A DNA stretch of 64,000 bases from NCBI RefSeq assembly GCF_010686725.1, contig NZ_JAAGWZ010000002.1, forward strand, positions 372,001-436,000. The letters run 5' to 3'. Position 1 is the first letter of the stretch. Each line of letters starts with the position of its first letter. This DNA comes from Galbitalea soli. GTDB taxonomy: Bacteria; Actinomycetota; Actinomycetes; Actinomycetales; Microbacteriaceae. Shown one piece after another: positions 9,088-17,647 of this stretch. The translations under genes were made by a program, and so were the position numbers. The notes under the pieces are model-generated. The model saw only the letters and a list, made by a program, of their open reading frames with translations, had not been told where the DNA came from and ran no database searches.

Positions 9088-10889
9088 CAGTACTTTCTCT
9101 CCATCGGCGGGTAGTTCGTGATGACGACGGGCTTCCAGTCGAGACGGATGTGCTCGCCGGCCTCGGCCGACTCCGGGTCACCCGTGAGGTAGGCCATGGT
9201 GTGCACGAGGAAGTTCTCGTCGTCGCGCTTGGGGTAGTCCTCGCGCATGTGGCCGCCGCGCGACTCGTGCCGCGACCGCGCCGAATAGACGACCACCTCG
9301 GCGAGGTCGAGCAGGAAGCCGAGCTCGATCGCCTCGAGCAGGTCGGTGTTGTACCGCTTGCCCTTGTCCTGGATCTGGATGTTCTTGTACCTCGCCCGCA
9401 GGGTCTCGATGAGCTCCGTGACCTCCTTGAGGCTCTCCTCCGTGCGGAAGATCTGCGCGTTGCGGTCCATCGAGTCCTGCAGCTCCTTGCGGATCACCGC
9501 GATGCGCTCTGTGCCGTCGCCCGAGCGCACCTGGTCGAGGAGATCGCGGATGCCCTTCGCGGGGTTCTCCGGAAGCGGCACCCACGGCGCGGTCTTGACG
9601 TACTCGGAGGCGTTGATACCCGCGCGCTTGCCGAACACGTTGATGTCGAGCAGCGAGTTCGTGCCGAGCCGGTTCGAGCCGTGCACGCTGACGCAGGCGC
9701 ACTCGCCGGCCGCGTAGAGCCCGGGCACGATCTCGGTGTTGCTCTGCAGCACCTCGGCGTTGGTGTTGGTCGGGATGCCGCCCATCGCGTAGTGCGCAGT
9801 CGGCAGCACCGGAACCGGCTCGGTGTACGGCTCGACGCCGAGGTAGGTGCGCGCGAACTCGGTGATGTCGGGCAGCTTCTCGTCGATCACCGCGGGCTCG
9901 AGGTGGGTGATGTCGAGGTAGAGGTAGTCCTTGTTCGGGCCCGCCCCGCGTCCCTCGCGGATCTCGAGCGCCATCGACCGCGCCACGATGTCGCGCGGCG
10001 CCAGGTCTTTGAGGGTCGGGGTGTAGCGCTCCATGAAGCGCTCGCCGCTCGCGTTGCGCAGGATCGCGCCCTCGCCGCGCGCCGCCTCCGAGAGCAGGAT
10101 GCCCAGCCCGGCGAGCCCGGTCGGGTGGAACTGGTAGAACTCCATGTCCTCGAGCGGGAGCCCCTTGCGCCAGATGATCCCGACGCCGTCTCCCGTGAGG
10201 GTGTGCGCGTTGGACGTGGTCTTGTAGATCTTGCCGAAACCGCCGGTCGCGAAGATGACCGCCTTGGCCTGGAAGACGTGCAGGTCACCCGTCGCGAGCT
10301 CGTAGGCGACGACCCCGGCGGGCTGCTTCTTGCCGTCGACCTCGGCCATGACCATGTCGAGCACGTAGTACTCGTTGAAGAAGTTGATGCCGAGCTTGAC
10401 GCAGTTCTGGAACAGCGTCTGCAGGATCATGTGCCCGGTGCGGTCGGCCGCGTAGCAGGCCCGGCGCACGGGAGCGGCGCCGTGCTCGCGCGTGTGACCG
10501 CCGAAGCGACGCTGATCGATCTTGCCGTCAGCCGTGCGGTTGAAGGGCAGGCCCATGTTCTCGAGGTCGAGAACGGCGTCGATGGCCTCCTTCGCGAGGA
10601 TCTCGGCCGCGTCCTGATCGACGAGGTAGTCGCCACCCTTGACCGTGTCGTAGGTGTGCCACTCCCAGTTGTCCTCTTCGACGTTGGCGAGAGCCGCCGC
10701 CATGCCGCCCTGCGCCGCACCGGTGTGCGAGCGGGTCGGGTAGAGCTTGGAGACGACCGCGGTGCGGGCGTTCGGTCCGGCCTCGATGGCCGCGCGCATC
10801 CCCGCGCCACCGGCGCCCACGATCACGATGTCGTGCTGGTGGTAGTGCACGCCGTCGATGACGGTGCCGTCCTCGATCATGTCCGCCAT
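9087..10889 (-). CDS. sdhA: Succinate dehydrogenase flavoprotein subunit
   Basis: Oxidises succinate to fumarate with covalently bound FAD. The dinucleotide fold [16 protein letters not shown] is near residue 18, and the FAD-attachment/substrate region [10 protein letters not shown] near residue 50; [13 protein letters not shown] and the C-terminal GGHMREDYP are also family signatures. 600 residues. ATG at 10889 overlaps the sdhD stop by one base (TAATG). A much longer open frame upstream lies within sdhD in another frame and was not used. Confidence 0.97.
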   Translation of the reverse strand: MADMIEDGTVIDGVHYHQHDIVIVGAGGAGMRAAIEAGPNARTAVVSKLYPTRSHTGAAQGGMAAALANVEEDNWEWHTYDTVKGGDYLVDQDAAEILAKEAIDAVLDLENMGLPFNRTADGKIDQRRFGGHTREHGAAPVRRACYAADRTGHMILQTLFQNCVKLGINFFNEYYVLDMVMAEVDGKKQPAGVVAYELATGDLHVFQAKAVIFATGGFGKIYKTTSNAHTLTGDGVGIIWRKGLPLEDMEFYQFHPTGLAGLGILLSEAARGEGAILRNASGERFMERYTPTLKDLAPRDIVARSMALEIREGRGAGPNKDYLYLDITHLEPAVIDEKLPDITEFARTYLGVEPYTEPVPVLPTAHYAMGGIPTNTNAEVLQSNTEIVPGLYAAGECACVSVHGSNRLGTNSLLDINVFGKRAGINASEYVKTAPWVPLPENPAKGIRDLLDQVRSGDGTERIAVIRKELQDSMDRNAQIFRTEESLKEVTELIETLRARYKNIQIQDKGKRYNTDLLEAIELGFLLDLAEVVVYSARSRHESRGGHMREDYPKRDDENFLVHTMAYLTGDPESAEAGEHIRLDWKPVVITNYPPMERKY

Positions 10890-11341
10890 TACGGTGCCGG
10901 GCAGAAGGAGGGCAGGGCCGAGGCGGCCATGCCGGCGGGGCAGGGGTCGAAGGTGGTGATCACGAGGCTTCCCAACAGGATGAGGAGGATGGTGGAGACG
11001 AGGATCGCGACGAGGAACACGCGCCGCAGCAGCGGCTTCCGCGCGTAGTCGTTGACGAGGGTGCGCATGCCGTTGGCGCCGTGGATGAGCGCGAGCCACA
11101 GCATCGCGAAGTCCCAGACCTTCCAGAACGGGGTCGAGTACTTGCCCGCGACGAACGCGAAGTCGATCGCCCGCACGCCGTCGCCGGCGACGAGGTTGAC
11201 GAAGAGGTGGCCGAAGATGAGGATCACCAGGAACAGGCCGCTGATGCGCATGTACATCCAGCCCCACTTCTCCCAGTTCACGCCGCGCGTGCGGGGCGGC
11301 GCGTAGGAGGAGCGCGGGGTGGGGATCGTCTCGGTGCTCAT
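10889..11341 (-). CDS. sdhD: Succinate dehydrogenase membrane anchor subunit
   Basis: 150 residues with three hydrophobic helices (about 32-52, 72-92, 105-128), including [10 protein letters not shown], which holds the conserved heme/quinone-side His. With SdhC it anchors SdhAB to the membrane. The ATG overlaps the sdhC stop (ATGA). A short hydrophobic C-terminal tail rich in Cys/Pro follows the third helix. Confidence 0.92.
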   Translation of the reverse strand: MSTETIPTPRSSYAPPRTRGVNWEKWGWMYMRISGLFLVILIFGHLFVNLVAGDGVRAIDFAFVAGKYSTPFWKVWDFAMLWLALIHGANGMRTLVNDYARKPLLRRVFLVAILVSTILLILLGSLVITTFDPCPAGMAASALPSFCPAP

Positions 11342-11796
11342 GCGCTGGGGTGTCCCGTCGCCTCGAGGATGATGTTGGCGATCTGGCGCGGTGCGAAGCC
11401 GGCGATGAGGATGACCCACAGCACGATCACGCCGATGAACAGCGCGCGCTGCCGCTTCGGTCCCCACGCGAAGAAGTCGATCGCGATGATGCGGAGCCCG
11501 TTGAGGGCGTGATAGACGATCGCGATGACGAGACCGAGCTCGCCGAGCCCCATGATGGGCGTCTTGTAGGTGTCGATCACTCCGTTGTACGCACCCGGGT
11601 TGAGCCTCACCAGCGAGGTGTCCAGGATGTGCACGAGGAGGAAGAAGTAGATGGCGGTGCCGGTGATGCGATGCAGCACCCACGACCACATGCCCTCACG
11701 ACCGCGGTAGACCGTTCCGGCCAGGCGGCGGGGCGGCTTGATTCTGGGGGTGGCTGACGGTGGTGTCGCCAGGGTCCCCGCCGAATTCTCTGGCAC
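11338..11796 (-). CDS. sdhC: Succinate dehydrogenase cytochrome b556 subunit
   Basis: Three-helix anchor subunit; [19 protein letters not shown] contains the family's H-R-x-S/T-G motif and heme-side His, and [11 protein letters not shown] carries a second conserved His. A GTG start at 11796 was chosen because AAGGAGG lies seven bases before it; the frame continues upstream for 28 codons without such a site. 152 residues. First gene of the operon. Confidence 0.93.
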   Translation of the reverse strand: MPENSAGTLATPPSATPRIKPPRRLAGTVYRGREGMWSWVLHRITGTAIYFFLLVHILDTSLVRLNPGAYNGVIDTYKTPIMGLGELGLVIAIVYHALNGLRIIAIDFFAWGPKRQRALFIGVIVLWVILIAGFAPRQIANIILEATGHPSA

Positions 11797-11869
11797 GAGC
11801 AACCCTCCTTGCGGATGATCGGGACCGCGATGCTGCGGCCGTCCTTGGTGTTCTAGAGCGAACAGGCTC

Positions 11870-11875
11870 AGTCTA
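11870..11875 (-). promoter_or_regulatory. Candidate -10 box for sdhCDAB
   Basis: TAGACT on the minus strand gives a leader of about 65 bases before the GTG at 11796, which carries a strong ribosome site, unlike the leaderless genes nearby. Confidence 0.45.
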
Positions 11876-11925
11876 TTCACTGGCCGGGCCGGGCCGGGGG
11901 AGCGATGGATCCAGTTATCTCGATC

Positions 11926-13047
11926 TCAAGACAACTGGCGGGAACGGGCGAGACGAGCCCGCTCGTAGTGCTCGAGCAGGGCATCCCCGACGGTCGCCCA
12001 GTCGCGGCCGCGCACCGCCCGCCGGCCCGCCTCGCCGAGGCGCGCCCGCAGCCGGGGGTCGCGTGCGAGCAGCTCGACCGTCGCGCGCAGCTCCTTCGCG
12101 TCGCCGGGGGTGTAGAGGAACCCGCTGCGACCGTGGTCGACCAGATCGATCGGGCCTCCCGCGCGCGGCGCGATGACGGGGAGTCCGCTCGCCTGCGCCT
12201 CCTGGATCGTCTGCCCGAAGGTCTCCTCGGTGCCGGTGTGCAGAAAGACGTCGAAGCTCGCGTAGGCGGTGGCCAGCGCATCCCCCCGCAGTTCGCCGAG
12301 GTAGCTGACGGGCATGCCGCCGAGGGTGCGACGGATCGCGGGCATCGAGGGCCCGTCGCCCACGATGGCGATTCGGATGCCCGGCACGCCCCGCAGCGCC
12401 GCCATCGACTCGAGCCGCTTCTCGGGGGCGACCCGGCCGACGTAGCCGACGACGACCTCGCCGCCCGGCGACAGCTCGTCGCGGAGCAGGGTCGTGGTCG
12501 CGGCATCGCGCACTCGCGGGTGATACGCCTCGAGGTCGACGCCGCGACCCCAGCGCTCGAGCCGCTCGACCCCCGCCGCGCGAAGATCGGCCATCGAGCT
12601 CGAGGACGGCACGAGGGTGAGGTCGGCGTCGGCGTGGATCCACCGCACGACCCGCCAGGCGACCCAGCTCGCCGCGGCGAGGTGGTTTCGGCGCGCGTAG
12701 CCCGCGACATCGGTCTGGAAGATGGCCACCGAGGGGATGCCCAGTCGCTTCGCCGCCGCGATCGCCTCCGCGCCCAGCAGGAACGGCGAGGCGACGTGCA
12801 CGACGTCGGGAGCGAACTCCTCGATGAGGCGCTGGATGCGCAGGCCGGGGAGTCCGGGCAGCCCCACGGGAAACTGCCGGTAGGCGATCGCGGGAACCTC
12901 GACGACCGGGAATCCCGCGTAGCGGGCGGGCGAGCCGGCGGCCGGAGAGATGAGGAGCGCCTCGTGCCCGCGCAGGGCCAGGTGCTCGAGCACCTTGCGC
13001 ACGCTCGTGGTCACTCCGTTGACGGTGGGAAGGAAACTCTCGGTCAC
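11926..13047 (-). CDS. GT4-family glycosyltransferase, MgtA/PimB-like (probable alpha-mannosyltransferase)
   Basis: GT-B fold enzyme resembling actinobacterial GDP-mannose-dependent alpha-mannosyltransferases: TESFLPTVNGVTTSV at the N-terminus, the YVGRVAPEKRLE donor-binding start, and the EETFGQTIQEA acidic E-x7-E motif. Probable role in lipoglycan or glycolipid mannosylation, supported by divergent manC. The only conventional start in frame near the N-terminus is GTG at 13047, preceded by GGCAGGAGGG, but it cuts off about five hydrophobic residues (RVVVV) that normally form the first strand. A non-standard upstream start is possible. Acceptor unknown. Confidence 0.85.
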   Translation of the reverse strand: MTESFLPTVNGVTTSVRKVLEHLALRGHEALLISPAAGSPARYAGFPVVEVPAIAYRQFPVGLPGLPGLRIQRLIEEFAPDVVHVASPFLLGAEAIAAAKRLGIPSVAIFQTDVAGYARRNHLAAASWVAWRVVRWIHADADLTLVPSSSSMADLRAAGVERLERWGRGVDLEAYHPRVRDAATTTLLRDELSPGGEVVVGYVGRVAPEKRLESMAALRGVPGIRIAIVGDGPSMPAIRRTLGGMPVSYLGELRGDALATAYASFDVFLHTGTEETFGQTIQEAQASGLPVIAPRAGGPIDLVDHGRSGFLYTPGDAKELRATVELLARDPRLRARLGEAGRRAVRGRDWATVGDALLEHYERARLARSRQLS

Positions 13048-13152
13048 GACGACAACCCTCCTGCCGCCGAGGCTAGGCAGCGGTGATGACCGGCCGGTCG
13101 TCCGCGGGGTGGCCGCGGGGTGAACCCCGCGTGAAGACTGGGGCGCGCAGTC

Positions 13153-13158
13153 TATGGT
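13153..13158 (+). promoter_or_regulatory. -10 box, leaderless promoter of manC
   Basis: TATGGT with a 6-base gap to the ATG at 13165. It lies in the 117-base divergent region shared with the GT4 gene. Confidence 0.55.
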
Positions 13159-13164
13159 GGTCGA

Positions 13165-14286
13165 ATGGTCGAGCGTCAGAACGGGCTGGAAAGCCTCTAC
13201 AGCATCATTCCCGCGGGCGGCATCGGATCGCGGCTGTGGCCGCTCTCGCGCGCCGACGCCCCGAAGTTCCTGCACGACCTCACGGGGTCGGGGCAGACCC
13301 TGCTCCGTGACACCTGGGAGCGGCTGGCACCCCTCTCCGGTGCCGACCGGATCATGGTCGTGACGGGCCGCGCGCACCGCGCGGCCGTCGAGGCACAGTT
13401 GCCCGAGCTGGAGGATCGCAACGTCGTCCTCGAGAGCGAGCCGAAGGACTCCTCCGCGGCGATCGGGCTTGCGGCGGCGATCCTGCTGCGGCGCGACCCC
13501 GACGTCGTGATCGGCTCCTTCCACGCCGACCACGTCATCCGCGACACCCGCGGCCTCCGCCGTGCCGTGCAGGAGGCGGTCGCCGTCGCGCAGGCCGGCT
13601 TCATCGCCACCATCGGCATCTCGCCCACGGAGCCGGCCATCGGGTTCGGCTACATCCACTGCTCCGAGCCCCTCGCCATCCCGGGTGCGCCGTCGGCGCT
13701 CGGCGTCGACTCCTTCGTCGAGAAGCCCGACCTCGCCACCGCCAAGAGCTACCTGGAGGGCGGCAACCACCTCTGGAACGCGGGCATGTTCATCTCGCGC
13801 GCCGACGTGCTCCTCGCCCAGATGGCCGAGTCGGAGCCGGCGCTCGTGGAGGGGCTCACCGCGCTCGCCGAGGCCTGGGACACCCCGCGCCGCGGCGCGG
13901 TCGTCGACAAGATCTGGCCCACCCTCACCAAGATCGCGATCGACTACTCGGTCGCCGAGCCCGCTGCCGCACAGGGCAGGCTCGTGGTCGTCCCGGGGCA
14001 CTTCGACTGGGATGACGTGGGCGACTTCGCCTCCATCGCGAAGCTCCACACCGGCGGCCGCAAGAGCGACCTGGCCATCCTCGGTGAGGGCGCCCGCGTC
14101 CTCGCGGACTCGTCGAGCGGCGTCGTGATCAGCCAGAGCGGCCGGCTCATCTCGCTCATCGGCGTCACCGACATCGTGGTCGTCGACACCCCGGACGCGC
14201 TGCTGGTCACCACCAGCGCGAACGCGCAGCGCGTGAAGTCGGTGGTCGACGCCCTCAAGCTCTCGGGCCGCACCGACGTGCTGTAG
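13165..14286 (+). CDS. manC: Mannose-1-phosphate guanylyltransferase
   Basis: Makes GDP-mannose from mannose-1-phosphate and GTP. The nucleotidyltransferase signature appears as PAGGIGSRLWPLSRADAPKF, followed by the GSFHADHVI metal/Asp region, FVEKPD, and WNAGMFISRA. 373 residues corresponds to the single-domain type lacking the isomerase domain. GDP-mannose made here would feed the mannosyltransferase upstream and the two GDP-mannose dehydratases near the right end of the window. Confidence 0.95.
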   Translation: MVERQNGLESLYSIIPAGGIGSRLWPLSRADAPKFLHDLTGSGQTLLRDTWERLAPLSGADRIMVVTGRAHRAAVEAQLPELEDRNVVLESEPKDSSAAIGLAAAILLRRDPDVVIGSFHADHVIRDTRGLRRAVQEAVAVAQAGFIATIGISPTEPAIGFGYIHCSEPLAIPGAPSALGVDSFVEKPDLATAKSYLEGGNHLWNAGMFISRADVLLAQMAESEPALVEGLTALAEAWDTPRRGAVVDKIWPTLTKIAIDYSVAEPAAAQGRLVVVPGHFDWDDVGDFASIAKLHTGGRKSDLAILGEGARVLADSSSGVVISQSGRLISLIGVTDIVVVDTPDALLVTTSANAQRVKSVVDALKLSGRTDVL

Positions 14287-14306
14287 CCCGGCCCCCGGCG
14301 ACTGCC

Positions 14307-14312
14307 TACGAT
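14307..14312 (+). promoter_or_regulatory. -10 box, leaderless promoter of cdd
   Basis: TACGAT, six bases before the ATG at 14319. Confidence 0.55.
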
Positions 14313-14318
14313 CGAAGG

Positions 14319-14780
14319 ATGACCAGCCCCTCCTCGCCCGGCGCCCCCGCCCCCTCGGCCGCGGCCGATCATCCGCCCGTCGACTGGGAGGCCCTGCGCG
14401 CCGCTGCGACGGCAGCGATGCACAACGCCTACGTTCCCTACTCGCGCTTCCCGGTGGGTGCGGCCGCGCTCGTCGACGACGGACGCGTGATCGCCGGCTG
14501 CAACGTGGAGAACGCCTCCTACGGGCTCACGCTCTGCGCCGAGTGCGCGCTCGTCTCGAGCCTGCATATGACGGGAGGCGGGCGACTGGTCGCGTTCACC
14601 TGCGTGGACGGAACGGGCGGCATCCTCATGCCCTGCGGCCGCTGCCGCCAGTTGCTGTACGAGCACTCCGCCGCGGGAATGCTGCTGCAGACGGTCTCGG
14701 GCGTGCGCACGATCGACGAGGTGATCCCGGATGCGTTCGGGCCGCGGCAGCTGGAGGAGTACGCGGCGACGCAGAAGTGA
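14319..14780 (+). CDS. cdd: Cytidine deaminase
   Basis: Zn-dependent deamination of cytidine and deoxycytidine to uridines. Zinc motif: CAECALV (Cys and catalytic Glu) and PCGRCRQLL; NVENASYG binds substrate. The core is preceded by about 20 residues of Ser/Pro/Ala, so at 153 residues it is slightly longer than the usual 130. It is the first gene of the nucleoside island and precedes the importer, whereas in many actinobacteria it follows the permeases. Confidence 0.95.
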   Translation: MTSPSSPGAPAPSAAADHPPVDWEALRAAATAAMHNAYVPYSRFPVGAAALVDDGRVIAGCNVENASYGLTLCAECALVSSLHMTGGGRLVAFTCVDGTGGILMPCGRCRQLLYEHSAAGMLLQTVSGVRTIDEVIPDAFGPRQLEEYAATQK

Positions 14781-14783
14781 GCC

Positions 14784-14797
14784 GATTTCGCGAAATC
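14784..14797. promoter_or_regulatory. Perfect 14-base palindrome upstream of the BMP lipoprotein gene
   Basis: GATTTCGCGAAATC, four bases after the cdd stop, inside the only AT-rich stretch nearby. It could be an operator for the importer operon or a short cdd terminator; no T-run follows directly. Confidence 0.4.
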
Positions 14798-14947
14798 ATT
14801 TCACTTACATTTCGTAACAGTCTCAGCTTTGTAACCAAATCGCTGCCGAACCGGATCGGGGTCGGCGGCGTAACGTCGGGTCTGTAGCCTGTATCAACAT
14901 TCCCCGCACGCCCCCGAGGGGCTGCACCACTCTACGGAGGACACACA

Positions 14948-16027
14948 ATGTCAATCACATCCAAGCGCGTCGTTCTGGGCGGCCTCGCCGTCGCCAGCGC
15001 CGTCGCCCTCCTCGCCGGTTGTGCCTCGGCCCCGAAGTCCGGCACGACCACCGCGAAGTCCAGCTACCTGCCGTGTGTGATCGGTGACACCGGCGGCTTC
15101 ACCGACCACTCCTTCAACCAGCTCGCCCTCGACGGCGTCGTGAAGGCGGCCAACAAGATCGGCAGCAGCTACAAGAAGCTGCAGGCGAAGAGCGCCAACG
15201 ACTACGCCTCCGGCATCACGAGCCTCATCGGCGAGAAGTGCAACATCATCGCCGCTCCCGGATTCAACTTCATCGCCTCGGTGAAGGCGGCCGCAACCGC
15301 CAACCCGAAGACCAACTTCGCCATGATCGACGACAACTCGATCAACCTCCCCAACGTCAAGGACATCGTGTTCGAGACCGACGAGGCCGCGTTCCTCGGC
15401 GGCTACGCCGCGGCGAGCTACTCGAAGTCGGGCGTCGTGGCGACCTGGGGCGGTGCCGAGTACCCCTCGGTCACCATCTACATGGACGGCATCGCCGACG
15501 GCATCAAGTACTACAACCAGCAGAAGGGCAAGAACGTCAAGCTCCTCGGCTGGGACGTCGCGACCCAGAAGGGCACGTTCATCGGTAACTTCACCGACCA
15601 GAACCAGGCCAAGACGGTGACGCAGAACTTCCTCGACCAGAAGGCCGACGTGGTCATCCCCGTCGCCGGCTCGCTGTACCAGGGTGCCGCCGCCGCCATC
15701 ACCGGCTCGAACAGCTCCGCGGTGCTCGAGGGCGTCGACGCCGACCTGTACAACACCGACCCGACCTACAAGTCGCTGTTCCTGCTCTCCATCCTCAAGA
15801 AGGTCGACCAGGCGAGCACCGACGTCGTCGAGGCCGCCGCGTCGAGCAAGACCTTCGACAACACGACCTACGTCGGAACCCTGAAGAACGGTGGAGTCGG
15901 CATCTCCGACTTCCACGACTACGCCTCGAAGGTCGACCCCGGCCTCGCCGGTGAGCTCGCCACCATCAAGGCGGGCATCATCGACGGTTCGATCAAGGTC
16001 GAGTCGCCGGCGACGTTCAACAAGTAA
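14948..16027 (+). CDS. BMP/PnrA-family nucleoside-binding lipoprotein
   Basis: 359-residue substrate-binding lipoprotein of an ABC importer. The signal peptide ends in the lipobox LLAGC with lipidated Cys25. The body shows family blocks GDTGGFTDHSFNQLA and AMIDDNSINLPNVKDIVFETDEAAFLGG, characteristic of Bmp/PnrA purine and pyrimidine nucleoside receptors. GGAGG precedes the ATG. It is followed by the matching ATPase and two permeases, so it should capture nucleosides outside the membrane. Confidence 0.93.
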   Translation: MSITSKRVVLGGLAVASAVALLAGCASAPKSGTTTAKSSYLPCVIGDTGGFTDHSFNQLALDGVVKAANKIGSSYKKLQAKSANDYASGITSLIGEKCNIIAAPGFNFIASVKAAATANPKTNFAMIDDNSINLPNVKDIVFETDEAAFLGGYAAASYSKSGVVATWGGAEYPSVTIYMDGIADGIKYYNQQKGKNVKLLGWDVATQKGTFIGNFTDQNQAKTVTQNFLDQKADVVIPVAGSLYQGAAAAITGSNSSAVLEGVDADLYNTDPTYKSLFLLSILKKVDQASTDVVEAAASSKTFDNTTYVGTLKNGGVGISDFHDYASKVDPGLAGELATIKAGIIDGSIKVESPATFNK

Positions 16028-16060
16028 CATCGATCCACACTGACGAGTGCCGGTCGGGCC

Positions 16061-16077
16061 GGCGATCATCGATCGCC
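16061..16077. other. Hairpin between the BMP gene and the ABC ATPase gene
   Basis: GGCGATC-ATC-GATCGCC is a perfect 7-base stem with a 3-base loop in the 102-base gap. With no T-run it is not a textbook terminator, but it could stabilise the upstream message so that the binding protein is made in excess. Confidence 0.45.
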
Positions 16078-16129
16078 TGCCCGGCCTGCACCGCTTAACG
16101 ACAGCACCCGATTGTGAGGCGCGCTTCGC

Positions 16130-17647
16130 ATGAAGCTCGAACTGCAGGGCATCACCAAGACCTTCGGCGCACTCGTCGCCAACGACCACATCGATCTCGA
16201 GGTCGAACCGGGGGAGATCCACTGCCTCCTCGGTGAGAACGGTGCGGGCAAGTCGACCCTCATGAACATCCTCTACGGCCTCTACCAGGCCGACGGCGGC
16301 ACCATCCTTCTCGATGGCACCGCCCAGCACTTCGCAGGTCCCGGGGACGCCATGCGCGCGGGCATCGGCATGGTGCATCAGCACTTCATGCTCATCCCGG
16401 TCTTCACCGTCGCCGAGAACGTCATGCTCGGCCACGAGCAGGCCAAGCTCGGCTTCCTCGACCTCCCGGCGGCTCGCGCGAAGGTGCGCGAGATCTCCGC
16501 CCGCTTCGGCTTCGACGTCGACCCCGACGCCCTCGTGGAAGATCTGCCCGTCGGCGTGCAGCAGCGCGTCGAGATCATCAAGGCCCTCTCGCGCAATGCC
16601 CAGGTGCTCGTGTTCGACGAGCCCACCGCCGTGCTCACCCCGCAGGAGACTGACGAGCTCATGGCGATCATGCGCCAGCTCAAGGAGGCCGGCACCGCGA
16701 TCGTCTTCATCACCCACAAGCTGCGCGAGGTGCGCGAGGTCGCGGACCGCATCACGGTCATCCGTCTCGGCAAGGTCGTCGGGGAGGCCTCGCCCACCGC
16801 GACGAACAGCGAGCTCGCCTCGCTCATGGTCGGGCGCTCGGTGGAGCTCACCGTCGAGAAGTCCGGCTCCGTCTCGGGCGGTCACGCGCTGACGGTCGAC
16901 CACGTCACCGTCATCGACGCCCGCGGTCAGGTGGTGGTCGACGACGTGAGCTTCGAGGTGCAGGCGGGCGAGATCCTGGCCATCGCCGGGGTGCAGGGCA
17001 ACGGCCAGACCGAGCTCACCGAGGCCATCCTCGGTCTCGAGGAGCACGTCACGGGCGGCATCCACCTCGATGGGCTCGACCTGCGCCAGCTCAGCATGCG
17101 CAAGATCCTGGATGCCGGGGTCGGCTTCGTGCCGGAGGACCGGCAGGAGGACGCGCTCGTCCCCGAGTTCACGATCGCCGAGAACCTCATGCTCGACCGC
17201 TCCGACGGCGAGCCCTTCGTCAAGCGCGGAACCCTGCAGCTGGGCTACCTGCGCAGCTTCGCCGCCGACAAGGTGAAGGAGTTCGATGTGCGGACGCAGG
17301 GCATCGACACGCTCGTCGGCCGGCTCTCCGGCGGGAACCAGCAGAAGGTCGTGCTCGCGCGTGAGCTCAGCCGCGAGCTGCGCCTCTTCGTCGCGGCGCA
17401 GCCCACACGGGGTCTCGACGTGGGATCCATCGAGTTCGTGCACGAGCGGATCGTGGCCACGCGCGACGCGGGGGTGCCCGTCATCGTCATCTCCACCGAG
17501 CTCGACGAGGTCGTCGCGCTCGCCGATCGCATCGCCGTCATGTACCGCGGCCGCATCGTCGGGATCGTCCCCGGCGACACGCCCCGCGACGTGCTCGGCC
17601 TCATGATGGCGGGCGAGGTCCCGCACGGAACGGAGGTCGCGGCATGA
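16130..17647 (+). CDS. Nucleoside ABC transporter ATP-binding protein (two fused ATPase domains)
   Basis: 505 residues with tandem ABC domains. Domain 1 has Walker A GENGAGKST and Walker B VLVFDEPTAVLTP. Domain 2 has a divergent P-loop GVQGNGQTELTEA and signature LSGGNQQKVVLAREL, as in NupA/YufO and sugar importers such as RbsA. Domain 2 Walker B reads LRLFVAAQPTRGLDVGS with Gln where Glu is usual, so ATP hydrolysis is probably asymmetric. Its stop overlaps the first permease (ATGA). Confidence 0.94.
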   Translation: MKLELQGITKTFGALVANDHIDLEVEPGEIHCLLGENGAGKSTLMNILYGLYQADGGTILLDGTAQHFAGPGDAMRAGIGMVHQHFMLIPVFTVAENVMLGHEQAKLGFLDLPAARAKVREISARFGFDVDPDALVEDLPVGVQQRVEIIKALSRNAQVLVFDEPTAVLTPQETDELMAIMRQLKEAGTAIVFITHKLREVREVADRITVIRLGKVVGEASPTATNSELASLMVGRSVELTVEKSGSVSGGHALTVDHVTVIDARGQVVVDDVSFEVQAGEILAIAGVQGNGQTELTEAILGLEEHVTGGIHLDGLDLRQLSMRKILDAGVGFVPEDRQEDALVPEFTIAENLMLDRSDGEPFVKRGTLQLGYLRSFAADKVKEFDVRTQGIDTLVGRLSGGNQQKVVLARELSRELRLFVAAQPTRGLDVGSIEFVHERIVATRDAGVPVIVISTELDEVVALADRIAVMYRGRIVGIVPGDTPRDVLGLMMAGEVPHGTEVAA

